Shown: positions 44,549 through 53,103 of the stretch, one piece after another | How positions within the stretch are numbered: position 1 is the first letter of the stretch | Layout: every line of letters begins with the position of its first letter | DNA from: Pseudonocardia sp. TRM90224 | GTDB taxonomy: Bacteria; Actinomycetota; Actinomycetes; Mycobacteriales; Pseudonocardiaceae | Direction: 5' to 3' | DNA: 64,000 nucleotides | Assembly: GCF_021245725.1 (NCBI RefSeq) | Contig: NZ_JAJGSX010000030.1 | Coordinates: 1 to 64,000 of the forward strand | Program-made: the position numbers and the translations under genes | Notes under the pieces: generated by a model | Database searches by the model: none | What the model was told of the DNA's origin: nothing | What the model saw: only the letters and a program-made list of their open reading frames with translations

Positions 44549-45837
44549 GCACGTCATCCACCGGGTTGTCCCGGCGCCGGTTCCTCGTCGGCGCCGCGAG
44601 CATCGGCGCCGTCCCGCTGCTCGCGAGCTGCGTGGGCTCGGGCTCGGACGCCGGCACCCCCGCCGGCGGCGCGACGACGCTCACCCTGCAGTCGTCGATC
44701 CAGGACACCGGGCCGAAGGCCGCGCTGCAGGAGGTCGTCGCGGCCTACACCGGCCAGCAGACCACTCTCAACTCCGTCGCGACCGAGCAGTTCCGCGCGC
44801 AGCTCTCGACGTACCTGTCCAGCTCCACCCCGCCCGACGTGCTGGCCTGGTACGCGGGCTCGGTCGCCAACTCCTATGCCCAGCAGGGGCTGCTGCTGGA
44901 CGTCTCGGACCTCTGGGGGCCCGGCGGGGCGTGCGCGAACTTCTCGCCGGCGCTGCGCGCGCTGTCCACGTCGAGCGACGGCAAGGCGATCTTCGTGCCG
45001 ACCAGCTACTACTGGTGGTCGATCTTCTACAAGAAGTCGGCGTTCGCGCAGTGGGGCATCGAGCCGCCGACGACCTGGGACGGCTTCATCGCCTTGTGCG
45101 ACCAGCTGAAGGCGCGCGGCATCCACCCGCTGACCAACGGCATCGGTTCGACCGCGTGGATGACATCGGGCTGGTTCGACTACCTGAACCTGCGCATCAA
45201 CGGTGCGACCTACCACCGTGAGCTGCTCGCCGGGAAGCACTCGTTCGAGGACAAGCAGGTGGCCGACGTCCTCGACCAGTACCGCCGGCTGATCCCGTAC
45301 TTCCACCCCAACCAGACGTCGTGGGACGCGCAGCAGGCCGTCACGCCGATGGTCAACAACGAGGCGGCGATGTACCTCGTCGGCGCGTTCTGCACGCAGT
45401 ACTTCCCGAAGGAGCAGCAGGACGACCTGGACTTCTTCTCCGTCCCGACGATCAACCCCGGCGTCCCGACCGCCGAGGAGGCGCCCACCGACGGGTTCTT
45501 CGCCGCCGCGGGGAGCAAGAACCCGCAGGGTGCGAAGGACCTGTTGTCCTACCTGGCCTCGGCCAAGGCGCAGCAGACCTACATCCAGAAGTCCGGCTCG
45601 TCGAACATGCCGACCTCGCCGGAGGTCGACACGACGACGTTCAGCCCGCTGGTGCAGAAGGGCATCGCGCTGCTGAACAGCACCCAGGAGATCACGCAGT
45701 TCTTCAACCGCGACTCCAGCGACGCCCTGCAGGCGACCGCCGACGCCGCGCTCACGAAGTTCCTGGCCAACCCGGCGGACATCCCCGCTGCGCAGCGGGA
45801 ATGGCAGGCGGCCGCGAAGCAGGTCTTCACGTCATGA
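44545..45837 (+). CDS. Tat-type sugar-binding lipoprotein of ABC transporter
   Basis: A 430-aa family 1 binding protein. Signal: SRRRFLVGA twin-arginine motif and lipobox LLASC (Cys28), so exported folded by Tat and lipid-anchored. Mature region begins TLTLQSSIQDTGPKAALQEV; YYWWSIFYKKSAFAQWG and WDGFIALCDQLKARG are usual CUT1 binder segments. Translationally coupled (ATGA) to the cellulase-like gene, ribosome site GGGAGG. Confidence 0.87.
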   Translation: MSTSSTGLSRRRFLVGAASIGAVPLLASCVGSGSDAGTPAGGATTLTLQSSIQDTGPKAALQEVVAAYTGQQTTLNSVATEQFRAQLSTYLSSSTPPDVLAWYAGSVANSYAQQGLLLDVSDLWGPGGACANFSPALRALSTSSDGKAIFVPTSYYWWSIFYKKSAFAQWGIEPPTTWDGFIALCDQLKARGIHPLTNGIGSTAWMTSGWFDYLNLRINGATYHRELLAGKHSFEDKQVADVLDQYRRLIPYFHPNQTSWDAQQAVTPMVNNEAAMYLVGAFCTQYFPKEQQDDLDFFSVPTINPGVPTAEEAPTDGFFAAAGSKNPQGAKDLLSYLASAKAQQTYIQKSGSSNMPTSPEVDTTTFSPLVQKGIALLNSTQEITQFFNRDSSDALQATADAALTKFLANPADIPAAQREWQAAAKQVFTS

Positions 45838-46775
45838 CCGGCGCGACGGCTCTGCGTGCCCGGCCGCGGACCGGCGGCTCGGCCCCCGGCGTCCGGAAGC
45901 GGCGCGGGGTCCTGGGCCGGGTGCCCGTGCTGGTCTGGGTGTTCCTCGCGGTGCCGCTCGCGGTGGAGCTGTTCTGGGTGTTCTGGCCCGCTTTCAACAG
46001 CTTCTCGCTCTCGTTCACCAGCTGGAAGGGAGTCGGCCCCGCGCAACCGGTCGGGTTCGCCAACTACGAGCGTCTCTTCGCCGACCCGGTGTTCATGACG
46101 GCGTTGCGCAACAACGCCATCTGGGTGGTCGGGTTCGGCGGGCTCTCGGTGGCGGGCGGGCTCGCGCTCGCCGTCGCGCTCAACCGGCCCGGTCGGGGCA
46201 TCTCGATCTACCGCAGCGCGATCTACCTGCCGATGGTCGTCTCGCTGGCCGTCACGGGCCTGCTCTGGCGGGTCATGTACCAGCCCGACGGCCCGATCGA
46301 CGCGGGGCTCGGGGTGCTCGGGCTCGACGCCTGGTCGAGGCAGTGGCTCGCCGACCCCGACACCGCGCTCTACGCCGTGCTGATCGCGGCGGTCTGGCGG
46401 CAGGTCGGCTACATCATGGTGCTCTACCTCGCGGGCTTGAAGGGCGTCGATCCGTCGCTCGAGGAGGCGGCGGCCGTCGACGGCGCGAACGCGTGGCAGC
46501 GGTTCTGGCGCGTGGTGATGCCGCAACTGCGCGGGGTGAACACGGTGATCTTCGCCGTCACCGTGATCGACTCGCTGCGCACGTTCGACATCGTGTGGGC
46601 GATGACCCGTGGCGGCCCGTACAACATGACGCAGCTGCTCTCGACGTACATGTTCCAGCAGGGGTTCACGCTGGTGAACCTCGGCTACGGCTCCGCGATC
46701 GCCGTGGTGATCTTCGTGCTCGCGGTGGCGTTCATCATCACCTACCTGGTCCGCCAGTCGCGCGAGGAGGCCTGA
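45834..46775 (+). CDS. CUT1 sugar ABC permease (MalF-like)
   Basis: A 313-aa permease with six membrane segments after a basic N-terminus; EAA loop SLEEAAAVDGANAWQRFWRV then VMPQLRG. ATGA overlap with the binding-protein gene. Together with the next gene it imports the glycoside processed by the enzymes of this operon. The ATPase is not encoded here. Confidence 0.88.
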   Translation: MTGATALRARPRTGGSAPGVRKRRGVLGRVPVLVWVFLAVPLAVELFWVFWPAFNSFSLSFTSWKGVGPAQPVGFANYERLFADPVFMTALRNNAIWVVGFGGLSVAGGLALAVALNRPGRGISIYRSAIYLPMVVSLAVTGLLWRVMYQPDGPIDAGLGVLGLDAWSRQWLADPDTALYAVLIAAVWRQVGYIMVLYLAGLKGVDPSLEEAAAVDGANAWQRFWRVVMPQLRGVNTVIFAVTVIDSLRTFDIVWAMTRGGPYNMTQLLSTYMFQQGFTLVNLGYGSAIAVVIFVLAVAFIITYLVRQSREEA

Positions 46776-46776
46776 C

Positions 46777-47607
46777 GTGAGCGTGATCAACCGGCCGCGC
46801 CCGGCCTGGTTCCACGTGATCATGGTGCCGTTCACGCTGCTCTGGCTCGCGCCGATCGTGTTCGTCGTTTTCGTCGCCGTCCGCAGCTTCGACGACATCG
46901 CCGCGCGCGGCCTCGGTGCGTTGCCCGCGAGCTTCTCGCTGGAAGGGCTGGTGACCGCGTTCGCGGGCGGGCGGTTGGGCGCCGCGCTGGTGAACAGCGC
47001 GATCGTCACCGTGTTCGCGGTGATCGCCTCGCTGGCGCTGGCAGCGGTCGCGGCGTTCGCGCTCTCGCGGTTCCGGATCCCGTTCCGGCGCACGATCCTG
47101 CTGGTCATGCTGGCCGGCAACCTGCTGCCGCCGCAGATCCTGCTGATCCCGGTCTCCAGGATCACGCAGTCGCTCGGGATCTACGACACGCTGTTCGCGG
47201 TGATCGTCGTGCAGGTCGGGTTCGGGCTCGGCTTCTACACGTTCGTCCTGCACGGGTTCATGCGCTCGCTGCCGGCGGAGGTGTTCGAAGCGACGGTGCT
47301 CGACGGCGCCGGCGCGGGCCGCACGTTCTGGAGCATCGTGCTGCCGCTGTGCCGGCCGGCACTCGCGGCGCTGGCCGCGCTCGCCACGACATGGATCTTC
47401 AACGACCTGATCTGGGCGATGACCGTGCTCCGCACCGAGACGAAGTTCCCTGTGACCGCCGCGCTGCTGAACCTGCAGGGCGGGTTCTCCAGCGCGTGGA
47501 ACGTCATCGCGTCCGGCTCGCTGGTCGCGGCGATCCCGACGGCGATCGTGTTCTTCGTGTTCCAGAAGCAGTTCGTCTCCGGGCTGCTGGTGGGGTCGAA
47601 CAAGTGA
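46777..47607 (+). CDS. CUT1 sugar ABC permease (MalG-like)
   Basis: A 276-aa permease, six membrane segments, EAA loop VFEATVLDGAGAGRTFWSIV then LPLCRPA. GTG 46777 follows the previous stop by one base; its TGA overlaps the GTG of the alpha-galactosidase gene. Confidence 0.88.
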   Translation: MSVINRPRPAWFHVIMVPFTLLWLAPIVFVVFVAVRSFDDIAARGLGALPASFSLEGLVTAFAGGRLGAALVNSAIVTVFAVIASLALAAVAAFALSRFRIPFRRTILLVMLAGNLLPPQILLIPVSRITQSLGIYDTLFAVIVVQVGFGLGFYTFVLHGFMRSLPAEVFEATVLDGAGAGRTFWSIVLPLCRPALAALAALATTWIFNDLIWAMTVLRTETKFPVTAALLNLQGGFSSAWNVIASGSLVAAIPTAIVFFVFQKQFVSGLLVGSNK

Positions 47608-49616
47608 GCCGCTACGAGCTGCGGACGGCGCGGTCGGTCTACGTCGTCGCGGAGGCGCCCGAAGGGCTCGTGCTGGAGCACTGGGGCGATCCCGCGCGGG
47701 TGCCGGAGCGGCCGTCGGTGCGGCGGGCATCGTTCGAGACCGCGGCCGACGTCGCGCCGCTCGAGTACGCCGCGGCCGGGACGCGGTACACCCAGACCAG
47801 CGAGCTGCTGGTCGAGGGCCCGGTCGACGGGGCCCGGCTGCAGCTGCGGTCCGTCACCCACGCTGACGGGTCGCTGCGCGCCGAGCTCGCCGACGACGAC
47901 ACCGGCATCGAGGTGGTGCTGCACTGGCGCACCTCACTGGAGCACGACGTCGTCGAGCGCTGGGCGCGGATCCGCTCGACCCGTCACGAGGTGGCGCTGA
48001 CCAGGGCGTTCACCGCTGGGTGGAATGTTCCGGTCGGGCCGGGCGCGCGGGTCACGCAGCTGGTGGGGACGTGGTCGCGGGAGTTCACCCCCGCCGAGGT
48101 CGACCTGCCGGCCGGGCAGCTGCGGCTGGGCAGCCGGCAGGGTGTCACGTCGCACGAGTACTCGCCGGTCGTCGCGCTGCGCTCGCGCGCCGATCCCGGC
48201 GAGGCGTACGGCGTCGCGCTCGCCTGGAGCGGCTCGTGGCGGATGCAGGTCGACGCGGTGCCGTTCCGCGACGTCGTGCGGGTGAGCGCCGGTGTCGACG
48301 ACGAGTCGACGGTGATCACGCTCGGGCCCGGCGATGGCTACGAGACGCCGCGGATGCTGGGTGTCTGGAGCGCCGACGGGGCGGCCGGGCTCGCGAACGC
48401 GTGGCACGACTACCAGCGCGGGACGCTCGCGCGGCCCGGGGACCGGCCTGTCGTCTACAACTCCTGGTACGCGACCGGGTTCGACGTGCGGGTGGAGCAC
48501 CAGCTCGCCCTGGCCGACGTCGCGGCCGGGATCGGCGCCGAGGTGTTCGTCGTCGACGACGGGTGGTTCGCCGGGCGCACCAGCGACCGCGCCGGGCTCG
48601 GCGACTGGCACGTCGACCCCGAGAAGTTCCCCGACGGGCTGAAACCGCTGGTCGCGGGCGTGCTGGAGCGCGGCATGCGGTTCGGGCTGTGGGTGGAGCC
48701 GGAGGCCGTCAACCCCGACAGCGACCTGTACCGGGCCCACCCGGAGTGGGTGTACCGGGCCGGCGACCGGCCGCTGACGACCATGCGGAACCAGTACGTG
48801 CTCGACCTCGGCCGTCCCGAGGTGGAGGCGTGGGCCGCGGCGATGCTGCGCCGGCTGCTCACCGAGCACCCGATCAGCTACCTGAAGTGGGACATGAACC
48901 GGGCCGTCACCGACGGCGGCCGCCCCGGCGGCCCGCACGGTCGGGAGTGGACGATCGCGCACACCCGCGCGTACTACCGGCTGATGCGGCTGCTGCGCGA
49001 CGAGTTCCCGCACGTCACCGTCGAGGCGTGCGCGGGCGGCGGCGGGCGGATCGACAACGCCGTGCTCGCGCTCAGCGACGTCGTCTGGCCGAGCGACGAG
49101 ACCGGGCCGCGCGGCCGGCTCGCGATCCAGCACGGCTTCCTCTCCGCCTACCCGCCCTCGGTGATGAGCTCGTGGGTCACCGACGAGCCGGACCGGCTCG
49201 ACACCGCGCCCGCGAGCCTCGAGTTCCGGTTCGTCGTCGCGATGGCCGGTGTGCTGGGCATCGGCAGCGACCTGCTCGCCTGGGACACCGCGACGAGCGA
49301 TCGTGCGCGTGAGCTGGTCGCGCTGTACCGGGAGCTCCGGCCGGTGATCCACGCCGGCGACGTGACACGGCTCGGCGAACCGGGCGAGGCGCACTACGCC
49401 GTCCAGTACACCGCGGGCTCACGGGTGGTCGTGCTGGTGTGGCGGCGGCCCGGTGATGGGCCGGTGCGGGTGCGGCTCGCCGGGCTGGAGCCGGGCGCGC
49501 AGTACCGGTTCGGCGAGGAGGTGCTGCACGGTGCGGCGTTGCGGGTCGGCGGGCTGACCGTGCCGTTCGCGCTGGCGCCGGACTGCGACGTCGTCGTGCT
49601 CGACCGGCTCGCATGA
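47604..49616 (+). CDS. GH36 alpha-galactosidase
   Basis: A 670-aa family GH36 enzyme. N-terminal beta-supersandwich (about 1-270), catalytic barrel with nucleophile Asp430 in YLKWDMNR and acid/base Asp498 in WPSDETGP, plus FVVDDGWF and FGLWVEPEAVNPDSDLYR as typical barrel motifs, and a small C-terminal beta domain. It hydrolyses terminal alpha-1,6-galactose from raffinose-type oligosaccharides or galactosides. No signal peptide: works on imported substrate in the cytosol. Overlaps both neighbours by 4 bases. Confidence 0.92.
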   Translation: MSRYELRTARSVYVVAEAPEGLVLEHWGDPARVPERPSVRRASFETAADVAPLEYAAAGTRYTQTSELLVEGPVDGARLQLRSVTHADGSLRAELADDDTGIEVVLHWRTSLEHDVVERWARIRSTRHEVALTRAFTAGWNVPVGPGARVTQLVGTWSREFTPAEVDLPAGQLRLGSRQGVTSHEYSPVVALRSRADPGEAYGVALAWSGSWRMQVDAVPFRDVVRVSAGVDDESTVITLGPGDGYETPRMLGVWSADGAAGLANAWHDYQRGTLARPGDRPVVYNSWYATGFDVRVEHQLALADVAAGIGAEVFVVDDGWFAGRTSDRAGLGDWHVDPEKFPDGLKPLVAGVLERGMRFGLWVEPEAVNPDSDLYRAHPEWVYRAGDRPLTTMRNQYVLDLGRPEVEAWAAAMLRRLLTEHPISYLKWDMNRAVTDGGRPGGPHGREWTIAHTRAYYRLMRLLRDEFPHVTVEACAGGGGRIDNAVLALSDVVWPSDETGPRGRLAIQHGFLSAYPPSVMSSWVTDEPDRLDTAPASLEFRFVVAMAGVLGIGSDLLAWDTATSDRARELVALYRELRPVIHAGDVTRLGEPGEAHYAVQYTAGSRVVVLVWRRPGDGPVRVRLAGLEPGAQYRFGEEVLHGAALRVGGLTVPFALAPDCDVVVLDRLA

Positions 49617-50362
49617 TCGTCACCGATCCCGCGCACGGCGGCCGGTGGACGTCGCTGCTGCTCGACGGGCGGGAGTGGCTGTGGCGCCACCCCGACCCGG
49701 CGGTCGCGCGGGCGCGGCTGCTGGTGGCGCCGGGCGCGGAGTTCGTCGACGCCGGGGGAGTCGAGGAGTGCTTCCCGACCGTGCGGGGCGTGCCCGACCA
49801 CGGTGACGTGTGGACGCGGCCGTGGTACGGCGGCACCGTGCGCACGGGATCGCTGCGGTTGGCGCGCGAGATCGACGGCGGCCGGGTGGCCTACGAGGTG
49901 ACCGGCCCGCCGGGCACGCCGTTCGTGCATGCGGTGCATGCGCTGCTGGACGTCTCGCCGTCGTCGTGGGTGGAGGCGCCCGGCGTGGAGTCGGCGGTGC
50001 TGCTGGACGGGCCGGGCGGCACCGTTGCGTGGCCGTCGGGCCTCGACCGGCTCGGCCCCGACGACGGGACCGCCGTGGCCGCCCTCCTGCCGGGGTGCTC
50101 GCAGGTGACGGTGGTCGACGGCCCCGACGCCAGGGACCGGCTCCGGTTCCGCTGGCGGGTGACGCACGGCGAGGCGACCTGCTCGTTGCTGGTGTGGCGC
50201 AACCTGCGCGGCTGGCCGGCCGGCGCGCCGTACCGCTCGATCGGGATCGAGCCGATGCTGGGCACGTCCGCGGACCTGTCCGGCACCCCCGCCGAACTGG
50301 GCGCGGACGGCCGGCCGGCCTGGGAGGTCACCGTCGACAACGACGTTATGGCTGTTTGTTAG
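49613..50362 (+). CDS. Aldose 1-epimerase-like protein
   Basis: A 249-aa galactose-mutarotase-fold protein, shorter than GalM (about 340). Segments EWLWRHPDP, GGVEECFPTVRGV and YRSIGIEPMLGTSADL resemble aldose-epimerase strands; the catalytic His and Glu of GalM are plausible at HAVHALLD and IGIEPMLG, but not firm. It closes the operon, giving mutarotation of the released sugar. The last residues (VDNDVMAVC) and the stop come from repeat B. Confidence 0.72.
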   Translation: MIVTDPAHGGRWTSLLLDGREWLWRHPDPAVARARLLVAPGAEFVDAGGVEECFPTVRGVPDHGDVWTRPWYGGTVRTGSLRLAREIDGGRVAYEVTGPPGTPFVHAVHALLDVSPSSWVEAPGVESAVLLDGPGGTVAWPSGLDRLGPDDGTAVAALLPGCSQVTVVDGPDARDRLRFRWRVTHGEATCSLLVWRNLRGWPAGAPYRSIGIEPMLGTSADLSGTPAELGADGRPAWEVTVDNDVMAVC

Positions 50363-50393
50363 CGCTCACATCAGCCAGAACGTCGTTGTCGAC
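50333..50393. repeat. Dispersed palindromic repeat B, copy 2
   Basis: A 61-base palindrome: GTCGACAACGACGTT (50333-50347) and its exact complement (50379-50393), with GGCTG/CAGCC-type inner arms and a TGTTAGCGCTCACA core. The two convergent genes both end inside it: the mutarotase gene at 50362 and the sigma gene at 50346. It thus supplies both stops and the probable bidirectional terminator. Confidence 0.87.
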
Positions 50394-51578
50394 GCGGCGG
50401 GCGTGCGCGGCTTTGGCTGTCAGGTACTGCTGCTCCGGGAGGTTCGTGGTGGCTTTTGCGGCCGCTGTGTAGTGCTTCGCGGCTGTGGTGGTGTCGCCTC
50501 GCATTTCGTGGAGGTGGCCGCGCACGGCGTCGAGCCGGTGGTGGCCGGGCAGCTGCTCGTCGAGCGGCTCCAGCAGCCGCAACCCGGCCTCGGGGCCGTG
50601 CAGCATGGCCTCGGCGATCGCGAGGTTGAGCGTCACCATCGGGCTGTCGGTGAGCTGCGCGAGCAGCCCGTAGAGCATCCGGATCTGCGTCCAGTCGGTC
50701 GTGTCGGTGCTGGTGGCGGTGTCGTGGACGGCGGCGATCGACGCCTGCAGCTGGTACTCGCCGACGACGCCGCGCGCCATCGTCTCGGTGATCAGCGCGA
50801 CGCCCTCCGCGATCATCGTGCCGTCCCAGCGGGAGCGGTCCTGCTCGGTCAGCGGCACCAGCTCGCCGAGGGGGCCGGTGCGGGCGGCGCGCCGGGCGTG
50901 GGTGAGCAGCATCAGCGCGAGCAGGCCGGCCACCTCACCGTCGTCCGGACGCAGGGCGTGGGCGGTCCTGGTCAGGCGGATCGCCTCGGCGGCGAGGTCG
51001 ACGCGCTGCAGGTCGTCGCCCGCGCTGGCGGCGTAGCCCTCGTTGAACATCAGGTACAGCACCCGCAGCACGGGTTCGAGGCGCTCGCCAGGGGCGCGCA
51101 GCTCGGCGGTCGCGGCCTTGATCCGGGCCTTCGACCTGCTGATCCGCTGCGCCATCGTCGCCTCCGGCACGAGGAAGGCCCGGGCGATCTCGGCCGTCGT
51201 CAGCCCGCCGACCGCGCGCAGCGTCAAAGCGATCGCGGACGCCGGCGTGAGCGTCGGATGGCAGCAGAGGAACAGCAGGTCGAGCGTGTCGTCGTGGTCG
51301 TCGACCGGCGGCGCGGGCGGCTCCAGCGCCACCAGCTCCTCGCGGCGCCGCCGGGCCTGCTCGCTGCGGAACAGGTCGGTCAGCTTGCGCTCCGCGGTCC
51401 GGTACAGCCACGCGCGCGGGTGCTCCGGGACTCCGTGGCGTGTCCAGTGCTCCGCGGCGACGATCAACGCCTCCTGCACGGCGTCCTCGGCCGCGGCGAA
51501 ATCGCCGCTGCGGCGTGCGAGCGGGCCGAGCACCTGCGGCGCGAGCTCGCGCAGCAGGTGCTCGACCGGTTGCGTCAC
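50346..51578 (-). CDS. SigJ/ECF-type RNA polymerase sigma factor with DUF6596
   Basis: A 410-aa sigma factor. Sigma70 region 2 (about 25-90: AEDAVQEALIVAAEHW, PRAWLYRTAERKLTDLFR) and region 4 (about 130-175: LTTAEIARAFLVPEATMAQRI), followed by the DUF6596 C-terminal domain (about 185-285) and a long helical tail. This is the ECF group whose partner is a DGPF/YCII protein, encoded just upstream and overlapping it by GTGA. It may respond to oxidative or toxic stress. The final residues (VDNDVLADVSANKQP) lie in repeat B. Confidence 0.88.
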   Translation of the reverse strand: MTQPVEHLLRELAPQVLGPLARRSGDFAAAEDAVQEALIVAAEHWTRHGVPEHPRAWLYRTAERKLTDLFRSEQARRRREELVALEPPAPPVDDHDDTLDLLFLCCHPTLTPASAIALTLRAVGGLTTAEIARAFLVPEATMAQRISRSKARIKAATAELRAPGERLEPVLRVLYLMFNEGYAASAGDDLQRVDLAAEAIRLTRTAHALRPDDGEVAGLLALMLLTHARRAARTGPLGELVPLTEQDRSRWDGTMIAEGVALITETMARGVVGEYQLQASIAAVHDTATSTDTTDWTQIRMLYGLLAQLTDSPMVTLNLAIAEAMLHGPEAGLRLLEPLDEQLPGHHRLDAVRGHLHEMRGDTTTAAKHYTAAAKATTNLPEQQYLTAKAAHARRVDNDVLADVSANKQP

Positions 51579-51979
51579 AGGTCCTCGCCGACGATGCCCA
51601 TCACCTGCCGCACCTCGATGGGCTGCCCGATGGGGACGCCGCCGGGGCCGGGCGCCGACGACACCATCGCGGCGATCTCCAGCGCGCGCTCCTCCGACTC
51701 GACGTCGATCATCTGGTAGCCGGCGAGCATCTCCTTGGCCTCCGGGAACGGCCCGTCGGTGACCACGGGCGCGCTCGGGGTACCCGCCCGCACCACCTTC
51801 GCCAGCTCCGGCGAGACCAGCGCCAGCGCCTCGACCAGCTCCCCGTTCTCCGCGAGGGCGTTGTTGATCGCGATCAGCCGCTCCATGTGCTTCGCGGCGT
51901 CGGCGGGATCCCACTCCGTCATCGGCGGCAGGTCGACGTCGGCGGCGGTGTGCCTGGTCAGCAGGATGAACTTGGGCAT
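51575..51979 (-). CDS. YCII/DGPF-domain protein, sigma factor partner
   Basis: A 134-aa alpha-beta protein of the YCII-related DGPF family: MPKFILLTRHTAADVD at the start and VTDGPFPEAKEMLAGYQMID with the DGPF motif. These proteins are almost always encoded beside ECF sigma factors with the DUF6596 tail, as here (GTGA overlap), and probably modulate them or act on a small metabolite. Start ATG 51979, ribosome site GGAG. Confidence 0.87.
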   Translation of the reverse strand: MPKFILLTRHTAADVDLPPMTEWDPADAAKHMERLIAINNALAENGELVEALALVSPELAKVVRAGTPSAPVVTDGPFPEAKEMLAGYQMIDVESEERALEIAAMVSSAPGPGGVPIGQPIEVRQVMGIVGEDL

Positions 51980-52209
51980 GTGCGCTCCTTCTCGGTCCGG
52001 ATCACCGTAGGCCGTGGCCCCGACGGCGGGGTTGCCGAACCGTAAGGAAACGCTTGCCGGACCGGCGCGCCCTTGTCATCGGCCGGGCAGTGCCGCGCAG
52101 GGGTGGGATGGGGGAAGCTTCTTCGCGTGGGGGAGCAAGAAGAAGTAGGGGGACGCGGCCGGTGCCGCGCCGCCGCTGACAACAGCGGTGGACGCGGCGC
52201 CGATCGTGG

Positions 52210-52250
52210 GGGGAGCCCGCGCCGGCTGGGGGGCCGGCGTGGGGGCTCCC
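52210..52250. terminator. Strong GC hairpin
   Basis: GGGAGCCC-G-CGCCGGC at 52211-52226 pairs with GCCGGCG-TGG-GGGCTCCC at 52233-52250, with small bulges and a short G-rich loop. It could end transcription of the DUF998-like gene or read-through from the other side, but lacks a T run. Confidence 0.4.
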
Positions 52251-52258
52251 GCCAGCGG

Positions 52259-52386
52259 GTGAGTCGACACTTCCGGCACGGTGAGTCGCCACCTCCGGCA
52301 CGGCGAGTCCCACGTTCCAGCGCGCGAGTCCCACGTTTCAGTGGGCGAGTCCCGCGTTTCGGCGGGCGTATCCCGTGTTCCGGAGC
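52259..52386. repeat. 21-bp tandem repeats C, copy 2
   Basis: Six head-to-tail units of about 21 bases, consensus GCGAGTCCCACGTTTCGGCGG, for example at 52302, 52323 and 52344. The unit is the same as in the array at 9212-9400, but here all copies have one orientation. The outer units are more diverged (GTGAGTCGACACTTCCGGCA). Confidence 0.82.
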
Positions 52387-52410
52387 CTGCGATGGGTGGT
52401 TCGAAGATCC

Positions 52411-53022
52411 CTACACGCGCCACGGCGCCGCATGGCGCTGGAGGCCGTAGAGCGTGCCGATCACGAGCACTCCGCTGACCGCGACCAGCACCCGTTCGGC
52501 GACGCCGACGGGGAGGTCAGCGCCTGTCACGGTGCCGACGATGATCAGCCCGAGCAGCACGCCCATGCAGGCGAAGCCCGCGGCCGCGGTGGGCAGCAGC
52601 AGCCACGACATGAAGCGGCGGCCCATCCGGACCGCGGCGAGGTGGACGGCGACGATTGCGGTGCCGACCGCGACGTTGTGGATCGTGCCCGGGAGCGTGT
52701 TGACCTGCTCGTCGAACACCGTCGCCACCGCGATGCCGAGCGGCCAGAGCGTGAGCAGCAGCAGGTCGGCGGGGCGGCTGGCGATCACCGCTCGGCCCGC
52801 CCTGGCCACGGCGGCCGTCACGCCGACGCACGTCGCCAGCAGCGCGGCCACGTAGAGCGCTTTGACGGCGCTCGTCGCGTAGGCGCTGATCGTGTTCGTG
52901 ACCGCCTCCGCGGGCTGCTGCACGTCCAGCATGACGATGATGACGCCGGCCACGGCGAAGCCTGCGGTGGCGAGGTGGGCGGGCGAGATGGCGGCCAGCC
53001 GCGGCGCGAGCGGGGTGGTCAT
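52411..53022 (-). CDS. DUF998-like membrane protein
   Basis: A 203-aa protein with about six hydrophobic segments (14-33, 53-75, 82-103, 113-133, 143-165, 180-197). The layout and the short loops (DVQQPAEAVTNTISAYAT and FDEQVNTLPGTIHNVAVG) resemble the DUF998 family, whose members have no known biochemical role. The match is by pattern and could be wrong. ATG 53022 gives the normal start. Confidence 0.6.
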   Translation of the reverse strand: MTTPLAPRLAAISPAHLATAGFAVAGVIIVMLDVQQPAEAVTNTISAYATSAVKALYVAALLATCVGVTAAVARAGRAVIASRPADLLLLTLWPLGIAVATVFDEQVNTLPGTIHNVAVGTAIVAVHLAAVRMGRRFMSWLLLPTAAAGFACMGVLLGLIIVGTVTGADLPVGVAERVLVAVSGVLVIGTLYGLQRHAAPWRV

Positions 53023-53103
53023 GGCATCGATACTGGCCCGAACGGGTTGCGCGCGGCCACCCGGAAGGCCCCCGATGCCCGGTAGGGCGAACCCCCAGAC
53101 GGG

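Larger units (their letters stand above)
51980..52410. other. Intergenic region with hairpin and repeat C
   Basis: 431 bases between the DUF998-like gene (stop 52411) and the DGPF gene start. No gene is supported. It holds a hairpin (52210-52250), repeat C copy 2 (52259-52386) and probably the sigma/DGPF promoter near 52000-52060, which could not be resolved. Confidence 0.6.
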
